Both the position numbers and the translations under genes were made by a program. A stretch of 54,565 nt of DNA from a virus: positions 1 through 54,565 of the IMG/VR virus record IMGVR_UViG_3300001844_000164; one strand, 5' to 3'. Within the stretch, counting starts at the first letter, position 1; every line of letters begins with the position of its first letter. The notes beneath the pieces are model-generated. The model was not told the origin of the DNA and ran no database searches. It worked only from the letters and a program-made list of their open reading frames with translations. Positions 25,607-36,157 of this stretch are shown here, in pieces.

Positions 25607-26995
25607 ATGCCCTTCGCCGAATTCTCCCCGGGCAACGCCGGATTGGCGCTGCCGCAGCAATCGTTCCAGAACGGCCTCGCCGCGATGCAAGCGGCCGGGA
25701 CGATGGCGGAGCACCGTGTGTCGCTCATGGAGCGGGCGCAGCGGATGGCGCAGGACAAGGAGAAGTTTGAGATGGAGAAGCAGCGGTTCGCTGACCTCCG
25801 CGTGCTCGACGTGATGAACATCGCGAAGAGCACCATCGAGCTCACGCGGCTGAACAATTCGTTGCAGCTCGACGACGAAAAGCTGCAAGCTGAAAAGGCG
25901 GCCACGGAGGCCCAGCTCCGGCAGTCGCGCAATCAGATCGCGGAGGACAAAGCGGCCGAGCAGTTGCTCGCCGACATGCCCCAGGCGCTCGCGTCGTGGA
26001 AGGACATCAAGGAAGACGACTACCAGGGACTGATGAAGGCCCAGGCCCGATTCAACCAAAGTTACGGCGCTCTATCGCTGAATCCGAAATATGCCGCGCG
26101 CGTCGCGCAGGTGGCCGGTCACCACATCGACACGCTGAATGCCCGCATCAACAGCGCGCTGAACCTGTCTGAAAACAGCGCGCTGGAGATCCGCACGCGC
26201 CTCGAGGACACGCTGCTGATGCCGGAGGCCACGCCGCAGGACCAGCAGCAGAAGACGAAGCTGCTGTCCGAGCTCCTCCGCTCTCCCGACGCTCGCCGCG
26301 CCCGCCTTTCGCCTGGTGAGCAGGGTAAGGCGCTCAACGCCGCCGTGCAGGGTGCGATGAAGACCATGATGGAGCGCCAGGCCGAGCTGGCCAAGATCAA
26401 CGCGACGGGCGATCAGAACCGCCAGACGGCCGCGGCCAAGGCGGAGACCGACAAGAAGGAGGCGCCGCAGTACCTCGTCGAGAAGTCGATGAAGATCGAC
26501 CAGACCGAGAAGGATCTCGCCGACCTTGAGCAGATGGCGAACAAGCAGGTCACCGGGCCGATCGTCGGATTCCTCCGCGGGCTCAACCCGTATGACACCG
26601 ACGCCAAGACGTTCGAGGCCAAGCTGCGCGCCGCCGTTCCGAACCTGGCCCGCGGCATCTTCTCTGAAGTCGGCGTTCTGACGGACACCGACATCAAGAA
26701 CTACATGCTGACGCTGCCGAACGTCAAAACACCGGAGGATCAGGTCAAAGCTCTGGTGCAGATGCTGCGCGGTACTCTTGAGCGCCAGCGGGAAACGCTG
26801 GGAGGCGTCGTCCAGGGGCAAGGTTACAAGACCGGCGGGTTGACGCTGAAAGGCGGCAAGGAAAGCGGCATGACCGACGGCCAGGAACTCACTCTGCCGT
26901 ACAACGGCTCCAACATCACCGGGACGGTCATCACGATGAACGGAAAGAAAGCTCTGCGTACTGCTGACGGCAAAGTCTACCCGATCAACCAATGA
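25607..26995 (+). CDS. Internal virion protein, helical
   Basis: A 462-residue, highly charged helical protein without cysteines, rich in Gln, Ala, Lys and Glu, with a coiled-coil heptad pattern around residues 35-130 (for example RMAQDKEKFEMEKQRFADL). A potential GGAGG ribosome binding site lies 10 nt before the ATG. Its stop overlaps the start of the giant gene (ATGA). Position and composition fit a second ejection protein (gp15-like). A late portion (QELTLPYNGSNITGTVITM) is a compact beta segment. No enzyme motif is seen. Confidence 0.6.
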   Translation: MPFAEFSPGNAGLALPQQSFQNGLAAMQAAGTMAEHRVSLMERAQRMAQDKEKFEMEKQRFADLRVLDVMNIAKSTIELTRLNNSLQLDDEKLQAEKAATEAQLRQSRNQIAEDKAAEQLLADMPQALASWKDIKEDDYQGLMKAQARFNQSYGALSLNPKYAARVAQVAGHHIDTLNARINSALNLSENSALEIRTRLEDTLLMPEATPQDQQQKTKLLSELLRSPDARRARLSPGEQGKALNAAVQGAMKTMMERQAELAKINATGDQNRQTAAAKAETDKKEAPQYLVEKSMKIDQTEKDLADLEQMANKQVTGPIVGFLRGLNPYDTDAKTFEAKLRAAVPNLARGIFSEVGVLTDTDIKNYMLTLPNVKTPEDQVKALVQMLRGTLERQRETLGGVVQGQGYKTGGLTLKGGKESGMTDGQELTLPYNGSNITGTVITMNGKKALRTADGKVYPINQ

Positions 26996-29900
26996 CCCTC
27001 GGAGACCCGATCACCCAGGACCCCAAGAAGAACTCCGGCCCGTCACTCGGGGCTCCCGTTTCCCTGGGAGCCCCGGTCGACCCTCTTGCCGAGGACACGC
27101 CGATCGAGGTTTTTGAGCAATGGGAGAAGTCGCTCCCGCAGCCCGGGCTGGCGGCTCAAGCCGGCGAAGTTGCCGCGCACTTCGGCGAGGGCCTCTACGA
27201 GGCGACCAAAACCGTCGCCGGACTGGGACTGAAGAATCTCCGCACCCTCGTAGACCCGACGCAGACGGTCGACGACAAGATGCAGACCTACAAGGAGACC
27301 GCGGCCACCGGCGCCGAGATCGCGGCGAATGCCTACAAGGGTTTCGCCGGCATGGGGTCGTACCTGGCTTCCGCCGGCCCCCAGGTGCGGAATGCGAGCA
27401 TGGACCTGCTGTCCACCGACGCGAATGAGCGCGCCGACGCACGCACCACCGCGGCCAAGGCCAGGCGCACGCACATGCGGAACATGCGCGACCTCTCGGC
27501 CTCGTCGAACGACGGCCGCGTGATGGCTGACGCGCTGTTCAACGCCATCGCCGAGTCTGCGACCAACGCCGGCATCGCCGGGTTCGACTCCAAGTCCAAT
27601 TCGATGACCGACACCAAGGTCAACGAGAAGGGCGCTGAATTCCTTTCCAACTTCGTCGATCCGGACATGGGCGCATACATCGTCCGGAAGGTCGCCAAGT
27701 GGGCCGGGAAGGACGTCGTCCGGAGCGAGGCTGCACGCCAGGCTGTCACCGATTTCCCGTACACCGGGAGATTCGCCGAGGCCCAGCGCGCCGTTGCCGA
27801 GGCGTCGAACAAGGTCGCCGAGAGTGAGTATTCGATGGAAGCCACCCGCGCCGCGGGCGGCGTGGTGCCCCAGGACATGGCCCTCACCCATGAGCGCCTG
27901 GTTAAGGAACAGGCTCAAGCCACGGTTCACTTCCAGAAGACCGTCGACGAGATGCGGAGGCAGCAGATGGAGCTGGGGCTCGAGAGCGAGCTCGGCAAGT
28001 CGACCGCCCAGGTCGCCACCGGCCGCGTGGTCGAGGGCGCCGGCAAGCTAGCCCAGAAGGGCGCCGATTTCGTCGGCAAGGTCGACGACGCGATCGACCG
28101 GATGCTGTCCCGGGCAACGGACGGAAGCGCCGCGGCCAGGCGGATGGCTGACCAGCAGGTCAAGAACGTGGTGCCTGGCATCGGCGCGCTGCCGGTCACC
28201 GAGAGCACTCTCCGCGGCACCGGGCAGTTCCTGGAGGAAGCCGGCCGCCTCATGGCGGAGCGCGAGTCCTCGCTGCCGTACTTCCAGAGCCTCAAGCGCG
28301 CCCTCCCGGAGGGCAGCGTAGGCCGCCGGGCGGCCGGAATGGCGGAGAATCTCGAGTTCCTGGCGAACACCGGGCGTTGGGCCTTCGACACCGCCGCAGA
28401 CGCCGGCAAAGGCGCCGCAATCGGCGCCGGATTCGGCGTCCTGGCCGGCGATACCTCCGGCGGAGCGATGCAGGGCGCACTCTTCGGCATGGTCGGCTCG
28501 CAGTACGGTCAATGGGCGAAGATGAACAGCCCGGAGCAGGTCTACCTTCAGCAGCGCGTCGACATCGAGAAGGCAAGCCAGCGGCGCGACGGCATGCCCA
28601 ACAACCAGAAGACCGAGTACGATGGGCTGTCCAACTACCAAAAGCTCCTGGTCGCGACCTTCGAGCAAGCGCACCCCGACCTCTCGATCAATTTCGTCCG
28701 CGAGAAAGGCCAAGGCGCCGCCGGCTGGTACGACTACAACGGCAAGGTCGGATCAGTCACGGTCGACTTGGACCACCCCACCCCGTTCACCGGGCTGCTC
28801 CAGCATGAGGTCAAGCACCACCTGGCGCTCAACCCCGAGGTTGCCCAGTCGGTCCGGACTCAACTCATCGGCGACCCGGATTCCGGGGTCCCTGGAGTGT
28901 TCGTCGAGCGGGACGCGGCCGGACGACCGATCGTCCGCGAGATCCCGGACGCCCAGGTGCCCGGGCTCGTCCGCCGCGAGTTCGCGCTGAACCAGGACTT
29001 CTACGCCCGCCGCGAGGAGTACCTTTCCCGTCTGCGGGACGCCGGCAAGCCGACGATCGACTACGAGCGCAGCAACGCCCGAATCGCCGAGGAGATCTGG
29101 GCCGAGCTCACCGCGGTCAACCTCATGCACCGCCAAGCGAACGGCCGATTCGACATCCTGGCTGAACAGGCGATGGGCCCGGTGCAGCGCCGGCTGGCCG
29201 ACATGTTCGCCAACAGCGACCTGGTCGCCAACTCGAGCTTCATCCAGAAGGCTCTGGGCAAGTTTGGCGTCGTCTTCGACGGGTTCACCGGCCGTGCGGC
29301 CAACACCGGGCTGTTCTCCGAGCAGCCGGACGTCCCGGGCATCCGGAACATGGTCGAGCAGTACTACCGGAAGAGCGACGACAAGCGTGCCGCCGATTCT
29401 GACCCGGAGACGCGCGACGTGCGGATGTACACCGAGGCGGAAATCCTCAAGTCGCCGGAGCTGATGGACATGTTCTCCGCCGGCCACGACGTCGTGCGCG
29501 ACCCGGTGAGCGGCAAGCTGCGTTTCACCTCCGAAAAGGAGGCGAAGGCCCGCGCCGAGGATTTCGTCAAGACCCTCACCCAGGAGCTCGACAGTTACGC
29601 CGGCAACGAAGCCGGGGTCGTCCGCCGCATGGAGACGGCCGACGAAAAGGGCCGCAAGCAGCTCGTCTGGATGGGCACCAGGATTCCGGAGGGAGTGATC
29701 GCGAAGATGGAGCAGAGCGGCAGGTTCAACGCCGTCCAGCTCCAGAACCTCCGCGTCCTTTCCGATATCCTCGGCGGCGGCCTCGGCAACGAGGTCAACA
29801 TGAAGTACCAGCCGGCGATGAAGCGCGGCGGCGCTCTCTACCGCAGCCGCCCGATCACCGACCGCACCGAGACGCCCATGACGATCCGGGTAACCCTGGA

Positions 29901-32900
29901 CGGCAACGTGGCGATCAACACGGTCAGCCAGGAGAAGTTGATCCGAAACGCCGTCAACGCGATCAAGCAGGGCCGCGCCGACCTCTTCGGAAACGATTTC
30001 CAGACGCTTTGGAAGGACATCAACACCTACCTGTCGAACCACGCCAACGGGCTTGCCGGCGACGCCAACGGCCTGGGCGTGGAAAAGAAGGACTTCATCA
30101 ACTCGCTCTTCGGGCAGCTCACGCTTCAGCAGCGTGACTTCAACCCGTTCCTCCAGGAGCTGTCGGTCAAACAGGCGCGCAACCTGGGCATCGTCCAGAC
30201 CCGCCGCCTCGACCGGATCAACCAGCTCCACACCCTGTCGACCACGTTCAAGCCGGACTACACCAAGGTCGCGCGCAATTACGCCCCCGGGTTTGGCGGG
30301 CGGCTCCGCGAGCAGGACTTGATCGAGGACCCGACGCGCTACTTCAAAAACTCGGACGGAACGCCGCGTCCGTTGTATCGCGGGCACTCCCACTCCGACC
30401 CGTTCCTAGCAAAGTCTGACAATACCGTCCCAACCTTCACGGACTCGAAGGACATCGCGGCAGTTTACGCCGGCGAACAAGCCGGAGCCAGAGTCGGCCG
30501 CTACACCGTCGACGTGCAGCGCCCGCTGAAGATCGGCAACCTGTTTGAGGACGTCGTCGAGTACCGCGACCTGGAGCAAGCCATCACAAAGTCCGGTGCC
30601 GTAAGCCCCGAGGAATTTCGCTCCTGGGCCGAGGAATTCGGCGCTCTGTGGCGGAACGAGGGAGACGAAAACACGCTGCGTGGTTGGGAGAAGGAAAACA
30701 TCGGCCTGGACGACATTTACACCTCGACGTGGTACGTCGCCGACAACGCAAAGTTCAAGGAATTGGCCGAGCGTGCCGGGTATGACGGATACGTCTACCG
30801 CGGGTCATTCACCTCGGAAGACAAGTTCCTGCGGGATTCAAAGAAGGTGGAGCAAGAGAGCAGCTACAACTACAGGACGCTGTCCTCGCTAGAGGCCAGG
30901 CCGCTCCGGCCGGAGCAGGTAAAACCGGCTCCGGTTGGTGAAGGTGAGAAGTTTTCACCTGGCGCCAGGCAACTTGGAGAGAACGCCGACTTCACCGCGA
31001 TCCCGACCGACGAGGAGCTGCGCGCCGCGATGCAGAAGGCGCACGGCGACAAGCCTGGGAGCAGGGCGGAAAAAATCGGCGGCGCCCGCGGTCTTGAGGC
31101 CGGCTACCCGGTCGACGTCCGCATCGACATTCCGACCTTCAACAAGTCGGGCGAGTACGCAGTCACGGTCCATGAGCGCGGAATCGGAACCGTCATCGGA
31201 TACGACAGCATGGTCGCAATCGACAACCCGACGTTCAAATCGAACGAGGCGGCGGCGGAGCGAATCCGCGATGGCAAGAGCAACAAGACCCCGATTGCTG
31301 TGGTGCGCGGCGACTTCAACCCGAGCCGCGACATCCCCAAGGACATCAACAAGTGGACCGCCGTCGGCTTCGACCCGGTCGACCACTCGTACTTCTACGA
31401 CAAGCGCACCGACGAGCCGGTGATCTCCGGCAAGAAGGCGATCAGCGTCGGCAACACCGTCTTCGTCAAGAACCCCGTCTACGGCAAGAAGTCTGGCGTC
31501 CGCTACTCTCCGGGAGCTAGTGCGCGGGATGCCGCCGAGGCGGCTGACTTTTCGACGCGCGAGAAGTACTACCACATCAGCGGAAAAAGCCTGGGTGCTT
31601 TGGACGACAAACGGGTGCTGTACATCACCCCTGACCCCAACTTCACGGGAATCAGCAGCGATAATCCCGCAAAAACATCCGACGAGCTGTGGTTGAAACG
31701 CGGCGCCAAAATTTTCGACGCACACCGCGACGCGGACAAACTAGACTTGCCCGCCAACCATAAGGCTCACAACGCCCAGTTGAAAGCCGCGTATGCCAAG
31801 GTCGAAGACCTAGGAATTGACGAGGTGTGGAAGAAAGACAGGGCCGCTTACGATACTTGGTACGCGGGAGACTACGCTTGGATCGAGGACCACATCGACG
31901 AGATCAGGGCGCTTGGGTACGACGCTTTCATCACCAGGGAAAACGGCACGAACAACCTTGGCATCCTCAACCCGGAAATTGTGAAGTCGGCAAACCCGAT
32001 TACGCGGGGGGACGACGGCAAGGAGATCCCGCTATCGGAGCGGTTTGGGCGGAGGCACGATGTCCGCTACTCCCCTGGCTCCGAAAAAGATCCAACGACG
32101 GGCCTTTATTCTCCCCTGGAGCAGACGCTGGCTGCGATCCCCGCAAAGGCCACGCGCCAGCAGATTGAAGCGGCGCTGCGCGATGGCGTGAAGGAAAAGG
32201 GTCAGCTCGTCGCCCGCCCGGCGAAAAAGGAAGAGATGGACGACGTCCGCGACGCGACCGGCCGCACGTTCACCGAATTCCTCAAGGATAACCCCCAGGC
32301 CACTCGCGAGCAGATGCTCGACTTCGTCCGGGAGAATCGCGTCAAGGTGACTCCGAACACCGGAGGAACGCCCGTTCACAAAGTGACTTTCGACGGGGAA
32401 GAGGGCGATTTCGCGCGAGAATACGGCACCAGGGCTGAAGCCTTTGCTGCGATCGAGGACGAGGTCCAGCGGCGTGCGGACGAGATCGTCCTAGACAAGG
32501 TCGCCGGCAAGATCGAGGACGATAGGACCGGGGAATGGCTCTACATCGACCACCAGGAAGGTTCTGACTTGTGGGAGGTCAAGATTGGCAGCGGCGTAAA
32601 CTCGGCAAGTAATCCCGCGTACACGGCTGCGGACATTCGGTACTATTCTTTCGATGAGGCGCTGATGGGCCTGGCCGAATACAAAAACAGGATTGTGCGC
32701 GAAGAGAGGCAGCGGTACGACGTCTCGACAGAAGGAGAAGAGGGTCGGTTCGCGCAGTACACGCTGCCGGGCGGTACTGATTACCGCGAGCACGTCCTGA
32801 CGTTCCCCGAACAGGGCGAGCGCATCAGCGGGCGAACCAAGTTCAAGGACCAGACCTCGGTCGATGAGTTCCTGACTGACATCTCGGCCTCCGGTCTCGA

Positions 32901-35898
32901 AGGCGCCGACTATGCGCGGGTCGACGACGGTCTTGTCGTCGACTTCAACAACCTATCGACGGATCAGTTCCGGGCGTTCCTCGACAACGCTGCCAGCCAC
33001 AACGGGAGGACGGATATCACTCGCAAGAGCGCGGGACGGACTTTCAGTTCCAGCCATTTCCCGCACGACACGGGATACCTGGCCCACATCCGGACCACCA
33101 GGCGCACTTCAAGAAGCGGAGCAGACGCTCCCGTAAAGCAGGTGTACATGGTCGAGGAAATCCAGAGCGACCTCCACCAGCAGGGCCGCGAGAAGGGTTA
33201 CTACGGGAAGGACTTGAGTCAGAAAGATAACGACCTGGCCAACGAGGTCGTGAGGCTTCAGCAGCGTTCGTTCGCCGCCGAACGGGAATTCCAAAGAGAG
33301 ATCATCAGACACAAACAGGAGCTAGAAAAGACCACACGCGAGCTTACCAAAGCCGCTTCGGAAAGTCCTCTTTTGACGTCTGTGCTCTCGTCGCAATCCA
33401 TTGACCGACTTACCTATCACACCAATTCGCGCTTTGTAATCAACTTTGTCGACACGCTAATTGAAAAAGGCGTTGAACAGAAACTCTTCGCAGCGGACGA
33501 CGCACGACTTGGGAAAATTTTAGAGATTAGAAGCAAGCTGTCCGAGCAAAGAAAACAGCGCGAACAACTCATCGAATCCAAGGATGCCTTCGATGAGGAG
33601 ATGCGGACAGCAATGAGGGATGCGAACAAGGCTCGCCATTCCTTCCAGGAAGAAAACAGCGGACTCATCGCCGACGCCCCGTTCAAGAAGACCTGGCATG
33701 AACTAGCGTTCAAATACGCGCTCAACGAGGCGGTCCACAACGGCGCCGACTACATGGCCTGGACCACCGGCCGGCAACAGGCTGACAGGTACAATCAGTC
33801 GAGCGTGGTGAACCAAATCAATTGGGAGAACAAAGCCGACACCGGGAAAATCGTGCGGATCTCAACTAACCACGATCGGATGGAAATCGTGTTCAACGTC
33901 GATGAAAAGGGTGTGGTCTCCGCGATTCAGGAACAATTCGACGGAAGACGCCTGTCCGAGGTCGTAGGAAACGAAGTCGCCGCCAAGATTCTGGGAGCTA
34001 CTGACGGCACGTTGTCCGGAGACGGACTGAACATCGGCGGCGAAGGCATGGTCGGGTTCTATGACCGCATGATCCCGCAGTTCGCGGACCGCTATTTGAA
34101 GAAGTACGGCGTCCAGACCGAAACGATCGGGATAGGCACAGACCGTCCCGATTCAAACGTGAAAGTCCACGCCGTCGCGATCACGCCCAAGCTCCGCGAG
34201 GACATCCTGGCCTTCGGCCAGCCCATGTACGCCCCGGGGAGCAAGAAGAACTCCCGCCCGATCACCGACGTCGCCGATCAGACGTTTGAAGTGAAGGCCA
34301 AGGGCAAGGCGCCAATGATGATGTCCATCCGCGATCGGTATCAGGACCAGATGGTCCACGCCGAGGCGATGCCGCTCGAGTTCGAGGTGGACAGCAAGGG
34401 GAAGGTCAAACTCCGGAAAAATGGGCCCAAGATCATCACGCGCGACTACGACTTCTTCGACTCTCCCGTCGTCGAAGCGTTGAAAATCAACCAGGACGTG
34501 CTCGACGACCTTCGGACAAAGCTCAACGTCGCCACGCTGGGCGAAATCAAGAACGGCTACCTGGATTCCGAGCTCACCGTCGCCGAGAAGGACGCGATGA
34601 AGAAGATGGTGAACGCCTACTCCGACCGGGCGATCGCCGACTTCAAGCGGTACGCCGACGATCCGGAGGTCAAGGCGGCGGCCGGCTGGTACTCCGACAT
34701 CGCCGAGTTCTTCAAGGGCCTCATTCCGGACCAGACCGACCGCACCAAGTTCCTCGAGTTCCTGGGCGGAACCTCGCCGAACACTTCCGTCGAGCAGAAC
34801 TTCCTCTACGCGCTCGACCTCTACAACCGCTGGAAGCAGGGTGACCTAGACTCGCTGCACCAGGCTTACCGCAAGGTGCTCAACGAGTTCGAGCCTATGG
34901 TTTCCGAGTTCGCGGAACGCAAGCCGGTCATGCTGAAGAACGGCAAGCAGAGCATGAAGCTCGGCCAGCCGGTTTTCGAGTGGAGCTTCAAGCCGGGAGG
35001 CGAGGACGCATTCCGCAAGGCGTACTACGACGCGCTGGTGGCCGACGGGTTCCCAAAGTCGGAAGCTCGCGCAGAGTCTACGGATGACTTCAGCGAGGCG
35101 ATGTTCTGGACCTACCTCCACCTGAAGAACGGCGTGCAGCTCGAGCGCGCCGGCGAGGGCGGCGGGAAGTACGGCGTGCATACGGACCGCATCCTCCAGA
35201 TCCTCGACAACTCCTGGCGCAGCACGACCGACGCCCCCAAGGCTCCAAACTTCACCGAGAACCTCGCGGGATTGTCCACCCGGGCGACGATCGACGTGTG
35301 GGCCGCCCGCTGGCTTCGCCGGCTGGGTCACGACGGATTGAGTCAGAAGTGGCGCCTCCTGCCCATGTCTGAAAAAGGCGTGGCAAACTTCGACTTCTTC
35401 CTCGGCCAGGAAATCTTCGCCGAGACCACCCGCCGCATCAACGACCAGTTTTCCGAGCAGCTCGGCCGCAAGATCGGCGCCGACGACCTCCAGGCGATCA
35501 TGTGGTTTGCCGAAAAGCGCGAATGGCGTAACCGCGGCTGGGCGCAGATCGAGGACCTCGGCGACTTCCGCCAGTACTCCTACAAGATGCAGCCGCAGAA
35601 CGACGGCACATTCCTGCTCAAGGACGTCGTGCTCAACTCGACCTCAATCGACTTCCTCAAGAGCTTGAGCGGCGTCCAGGTCGAGGGCGCCAAGCTCATG
35701 TCGCTCGACAACAAGGCGGCCAAAAAGATCGGCAAGTTGCAGGAGAAGCTCGCCGAGATCTCTGAAAACCTGGCGCAAATTCCGGAGAAAGAGCGCGGGA
35801 AAAAGTGGGTCAAACAGTACTCCGACACGGCCAAAAAGGTGTTGGCATTGAACGCGGGGCGTGAGAAAAAGTACTCAACCTCCGATTACCGTGAATAG
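26992..35898 (+). CDS. Giant polyvalent internal virion protein, 2968 aa
   Basis: The third inner-core gene (gp16 position) and the largest in the window. Residues 1-470 are mostly helical; a glycine-zipper-like hydrophobic stretch (GAAIGAGFGVLAG, about 472-503) could insert into a membrane. GLLQHEVKHHLAL contains HExxH at 605-609, a zinc-metallopeptidase motif. An ADP-ribosyltransferase-like module starts with LYRGHSH (Y1129) and another with KYYHISGKSLG (1525 on). EEIQSDLHQ (2055-2063) marks a domain common in phage polyvalent proteins. The end (about 2650-2840) includes NFTENLAGLSTRATIDVWAA, a further recurrent phage domain. Modules are separated by KFSPG (1320), RYSPG (1504), RYSPG (1692) and MYAPG (2412). 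Codons at about 33290-33660 are visibly less GC-rich. Probably injected with the DNA to act on the host; the ART and peptidase activities are inferred. Confidence 0.8.
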   Translation: MTLGDPITQDPKKNSGPSLGAPVSLGAPVDPLAEDTPIEVFEQWEKSLPQPGLAAQAGEVAAHFGEGLYEATKTVAGLGLKNLRTLVDPTQTVDDKMQTYKETAATGAEIAANAYKGFAGMGSYLASAGPQVRNASMDLLSTDANERADARTTAAKARRTHMRNMRDLSASSNDGRVMADALFNAIAESATNAGIAGFDSKSNSMTDTKVNEKGAEFLSNFVDPDMGAYIVRKVAKWAGKDVVRSEAARQAVTDFPYTGRFAEAQRAVAEASNKVAESEYSMEATRAAGGVVPQDMALTHERLVKEQAQATVHFQKTVDEMRRQQMELGLESELGKSTAQVATGRVVEGAGKLAQKGADFVGKVDDAIDRMLSRATDGSAAARRMADQQVKNVVPGIGALPVTESTLRGTGQFLEEAGRLMAERESSLPYFQSLKRALPEGSVGRRAAGMAENLEFLANTGRWAFDTAADAGKGAAIGAGFGVLAGDTSGGAMQGALFGMVGSQYGQWAKMNSPEQVYLQQRVDIEKASQRRDGMPNNQKTEYDGLSNYQKLLVATFEQAHPDLSINFVREKGQGAAGWYDYNGKVGSVTVDLDHPTPFTGLLQHEVKHHLALNPEVAQSVRTQLIGDPDSGVPGVFVERDAAGRPIVREIPDAQVPGLVRREFALNQDFYARREEYLSRLRDAGKPTIDYERSNARIAEEIWAELTAVNLMHRQANGRFDILAEQAMGPVQRRLADMFANSDLVANSSFIQKALGKFGVVFDGFTGRAANTGLFSEQPDVPGIRNMVEQYYRKSDDKRAADSDPETRDVRMYTEAEILKSPELMDMFSAGHDVVRDPVSGKLRFTSEKEAKARAEDFVKTLTQELDSYAGNEAGVVRRMETADEKGRKQLVWMGTRIPEGVIAKMEQSGRFNAVQLQNLRVLSDILGGGLGNEVNMKYQPAMKRGGALYRSRPITDRTETPMTIRVTLDGNVAINTVSQEKLIRNAVNAIKQGRADLFGNDFQTLWKDINTYLSNHANGLAGDANGLGVEKKDFINSLFGQLTLQQRDFNPFLQELSVKQARNLGIVQTRRLDRINQLHTLSTTFKPDYTKVARNYAPGFGGRLREQDLIEDPTRYFKNSDGTPRPLYRGHSHSDPFLAKSDNTVPTFTDSKDIAAVYAGEQAGARVGRYTVDVQRPLKIGNLFEDVVEYRDLEQAITKSGAVSPEEFRSWAEEFGALWRNEGDENTLRGWEKENIGLDDIYTSTWYVADNAKFKELAERAGYDGYVYRGSFTSEDKFLRDSKKVEQESSYNYRTLSSLEARPLRPEQVKPAPVGEGEKFSPGARQLGENADFTAIPTDEELRAAMQKAHGDKPGSRAEKIGGARGLEAGYPVDVRIDIPTFNKSGEYAVTVHERGIGTVIGYDSMVAIDNPTFKSNEAAAERIRDGKSNKTPIAVVRGDFNPSRDIPKDINKWTAVGFDPVDHSYFYDKRTDEPVISGKKAISVGNTVFVKNPVYGKKSGVRYSPGASARDAAEAADFSTREKYYHISGKSLGALDDKRVLYITPDPNFTGISSDNPAKTSDELWLKRGAKIFDAHRDADKLDLPANHKAHNAQLKAAYAKVEDLGIDEVWKKDRAAYDTWYAGDYAWIEDHIDEIRALGYDAFITRENGTNNLGILNPEIVKSANPITRGDDGKEIPLSERFGRRHDVRYSPGSEKDPTTGLYSPLEQTLAAIPAKATRQQIEAALRDGVKEKGQLVARPAKKEEMDDVRDATGRTFTEFLKDNPQATREQMLDFVRENRVKVTPNTGGTPVHKVTFDGEEGDFAREYGTRAEAFAAIEDEVQRRADEIVLDKVAGKIEDDRTGEWLYIDHQEGSDLWEVKIGSGVNSASNPAYTAADIRYYSFDEALMGLAEYKNRIVREERQRYDVSTEGEEGRFAQYTLPGGTDYREHVLTFPEQGERISGRTKFKDQTSVDEFLTDISASGLEGADYARVDDGLVVDFNNLSTDQFRAFLDNAASHNGRTDITRKSAGRTFSSSHFPHDTGYLAHIRTTRRTSRSGADAPVKQVYMVEEIQSDLHQQGREKGYYGKDLSQKDNDLANEVVRLQQRSFAAEREFQREIIRHKQELEKTTRELTKAASESPLLTSVLSSQSIDRLTYHTNSRFVINFVDTLIEKGVEQKLFAADDARLGKILEIRSKLSEQRKQREQLIESKDAFDEEMRTAMRDANKARHSFQEENSGLIADAPFKKTWHELAFKYALNEAVHNGADYMAWTTGRQQADRYNQSSVVNQINWENKADTGKIVRISTNHDRMEIVFNVDEKGVVSAIQEQFDGRRLSEVVGNEVAAKILGATDGTLSGDGLNIGGEGMVGFYDRMIPQFADRYLKKYGVQTETIGIGTDRPDSNVKVHAVAITPKLREDILAFGQPMYAPGSKKNSRPITDVADQTFEVKAKGKAPMMMSIRDRYQDQMVHAEAMPLEFEVDSKGKVKLRKNGPKIITRDYDFFDSPVVEALKINQDVLDDLRTKLNVATLGEIKNGYLDSELTVAEKDAMKKMVNAYSDRAIADFKRYADDPEVKAAAGWYSDIAEFFKGLIPDQTDRTKFLEFLGGTSPNTSVEQNFLYALDLYNRWKQGDLDSLHQAYRKVLNEFEPMVSEFAERKPVMLKNGKQSMKLGQPVFEWSFKPGGEDAFRKAYYDALVADGFPKSEARAESTDDFSEAMFWTYLHLKNGVQLERAGEGGGKYGVHTDRILQILDNSWRSTTDAPKAPNFTENLAGLSTRATIDVWAARWLRRLGHDGLSQKWRLLPMSEKGVANFDFFLGQEIFAETTRRINDQFSEQLGRKIGADDLQAIMWFAEKREWRNRGWAQIEDLGDFRQYSYKMQPQNDGTFLLKDVVLNSTSIDFLKSLSGVQVEGAKLMSLDNKAAKKIGKLQEKLAEISENLAQIPEKERGKKWVKQYSDTAKKVLALNAGREKKYSTSDYRE

Positions 35899-36145
35899 TC
35901 CCGATCCTCGCCTCGAAAAGCTGGTCTCCGGCGCCCAGCGGCACGTCGCCGACCCAGGCTACGAATCAGCCAGGTCGCAGCGTGCGCTGCGGGCCCTGGG
36001 CGACTACGAGCGGAAGAAGGCGGCGGTCCTGACCAAGTACCAGGACAAGCCGGCTTCCACGCCGGCCGCCGCGCCCAAAAAGCGCAAGGTCCGGGTCGTC
36101 CGGGACGACAGCGGCGCCATCACCGGGTTCGAGGCTGCGGACTAA
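35891..36145 (+). CDS. Small basic hypothetical protein
   Basis: The GTG at 35891 overlaps the end of the giant gene by 8 nt and gives 84 residues; a GTG at 35861 would give 94. The product is helical and Lys/Arg-rich (LRALGDYERKKAAVLTKYQDK), with APKKRKVRVVRDDSGAITGFEAAD at its C-terminus. KKRKVRV resembles a nucleic-acid-binding basic patch. No family is recognised. The overlap suggests coupled translation with the virion protein, so it may be a minor virion component. Confidence 0.6.
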   Translation: MNSPDPRLEKLVSGAQRHVADPGYESARSQRALRALGDYERKKAAVLTKYQDKPASTPAAAPKKRKVRVVRDDSGAITGFEAAD

Positions 36146-36157
36146 CCCGATACCCCC

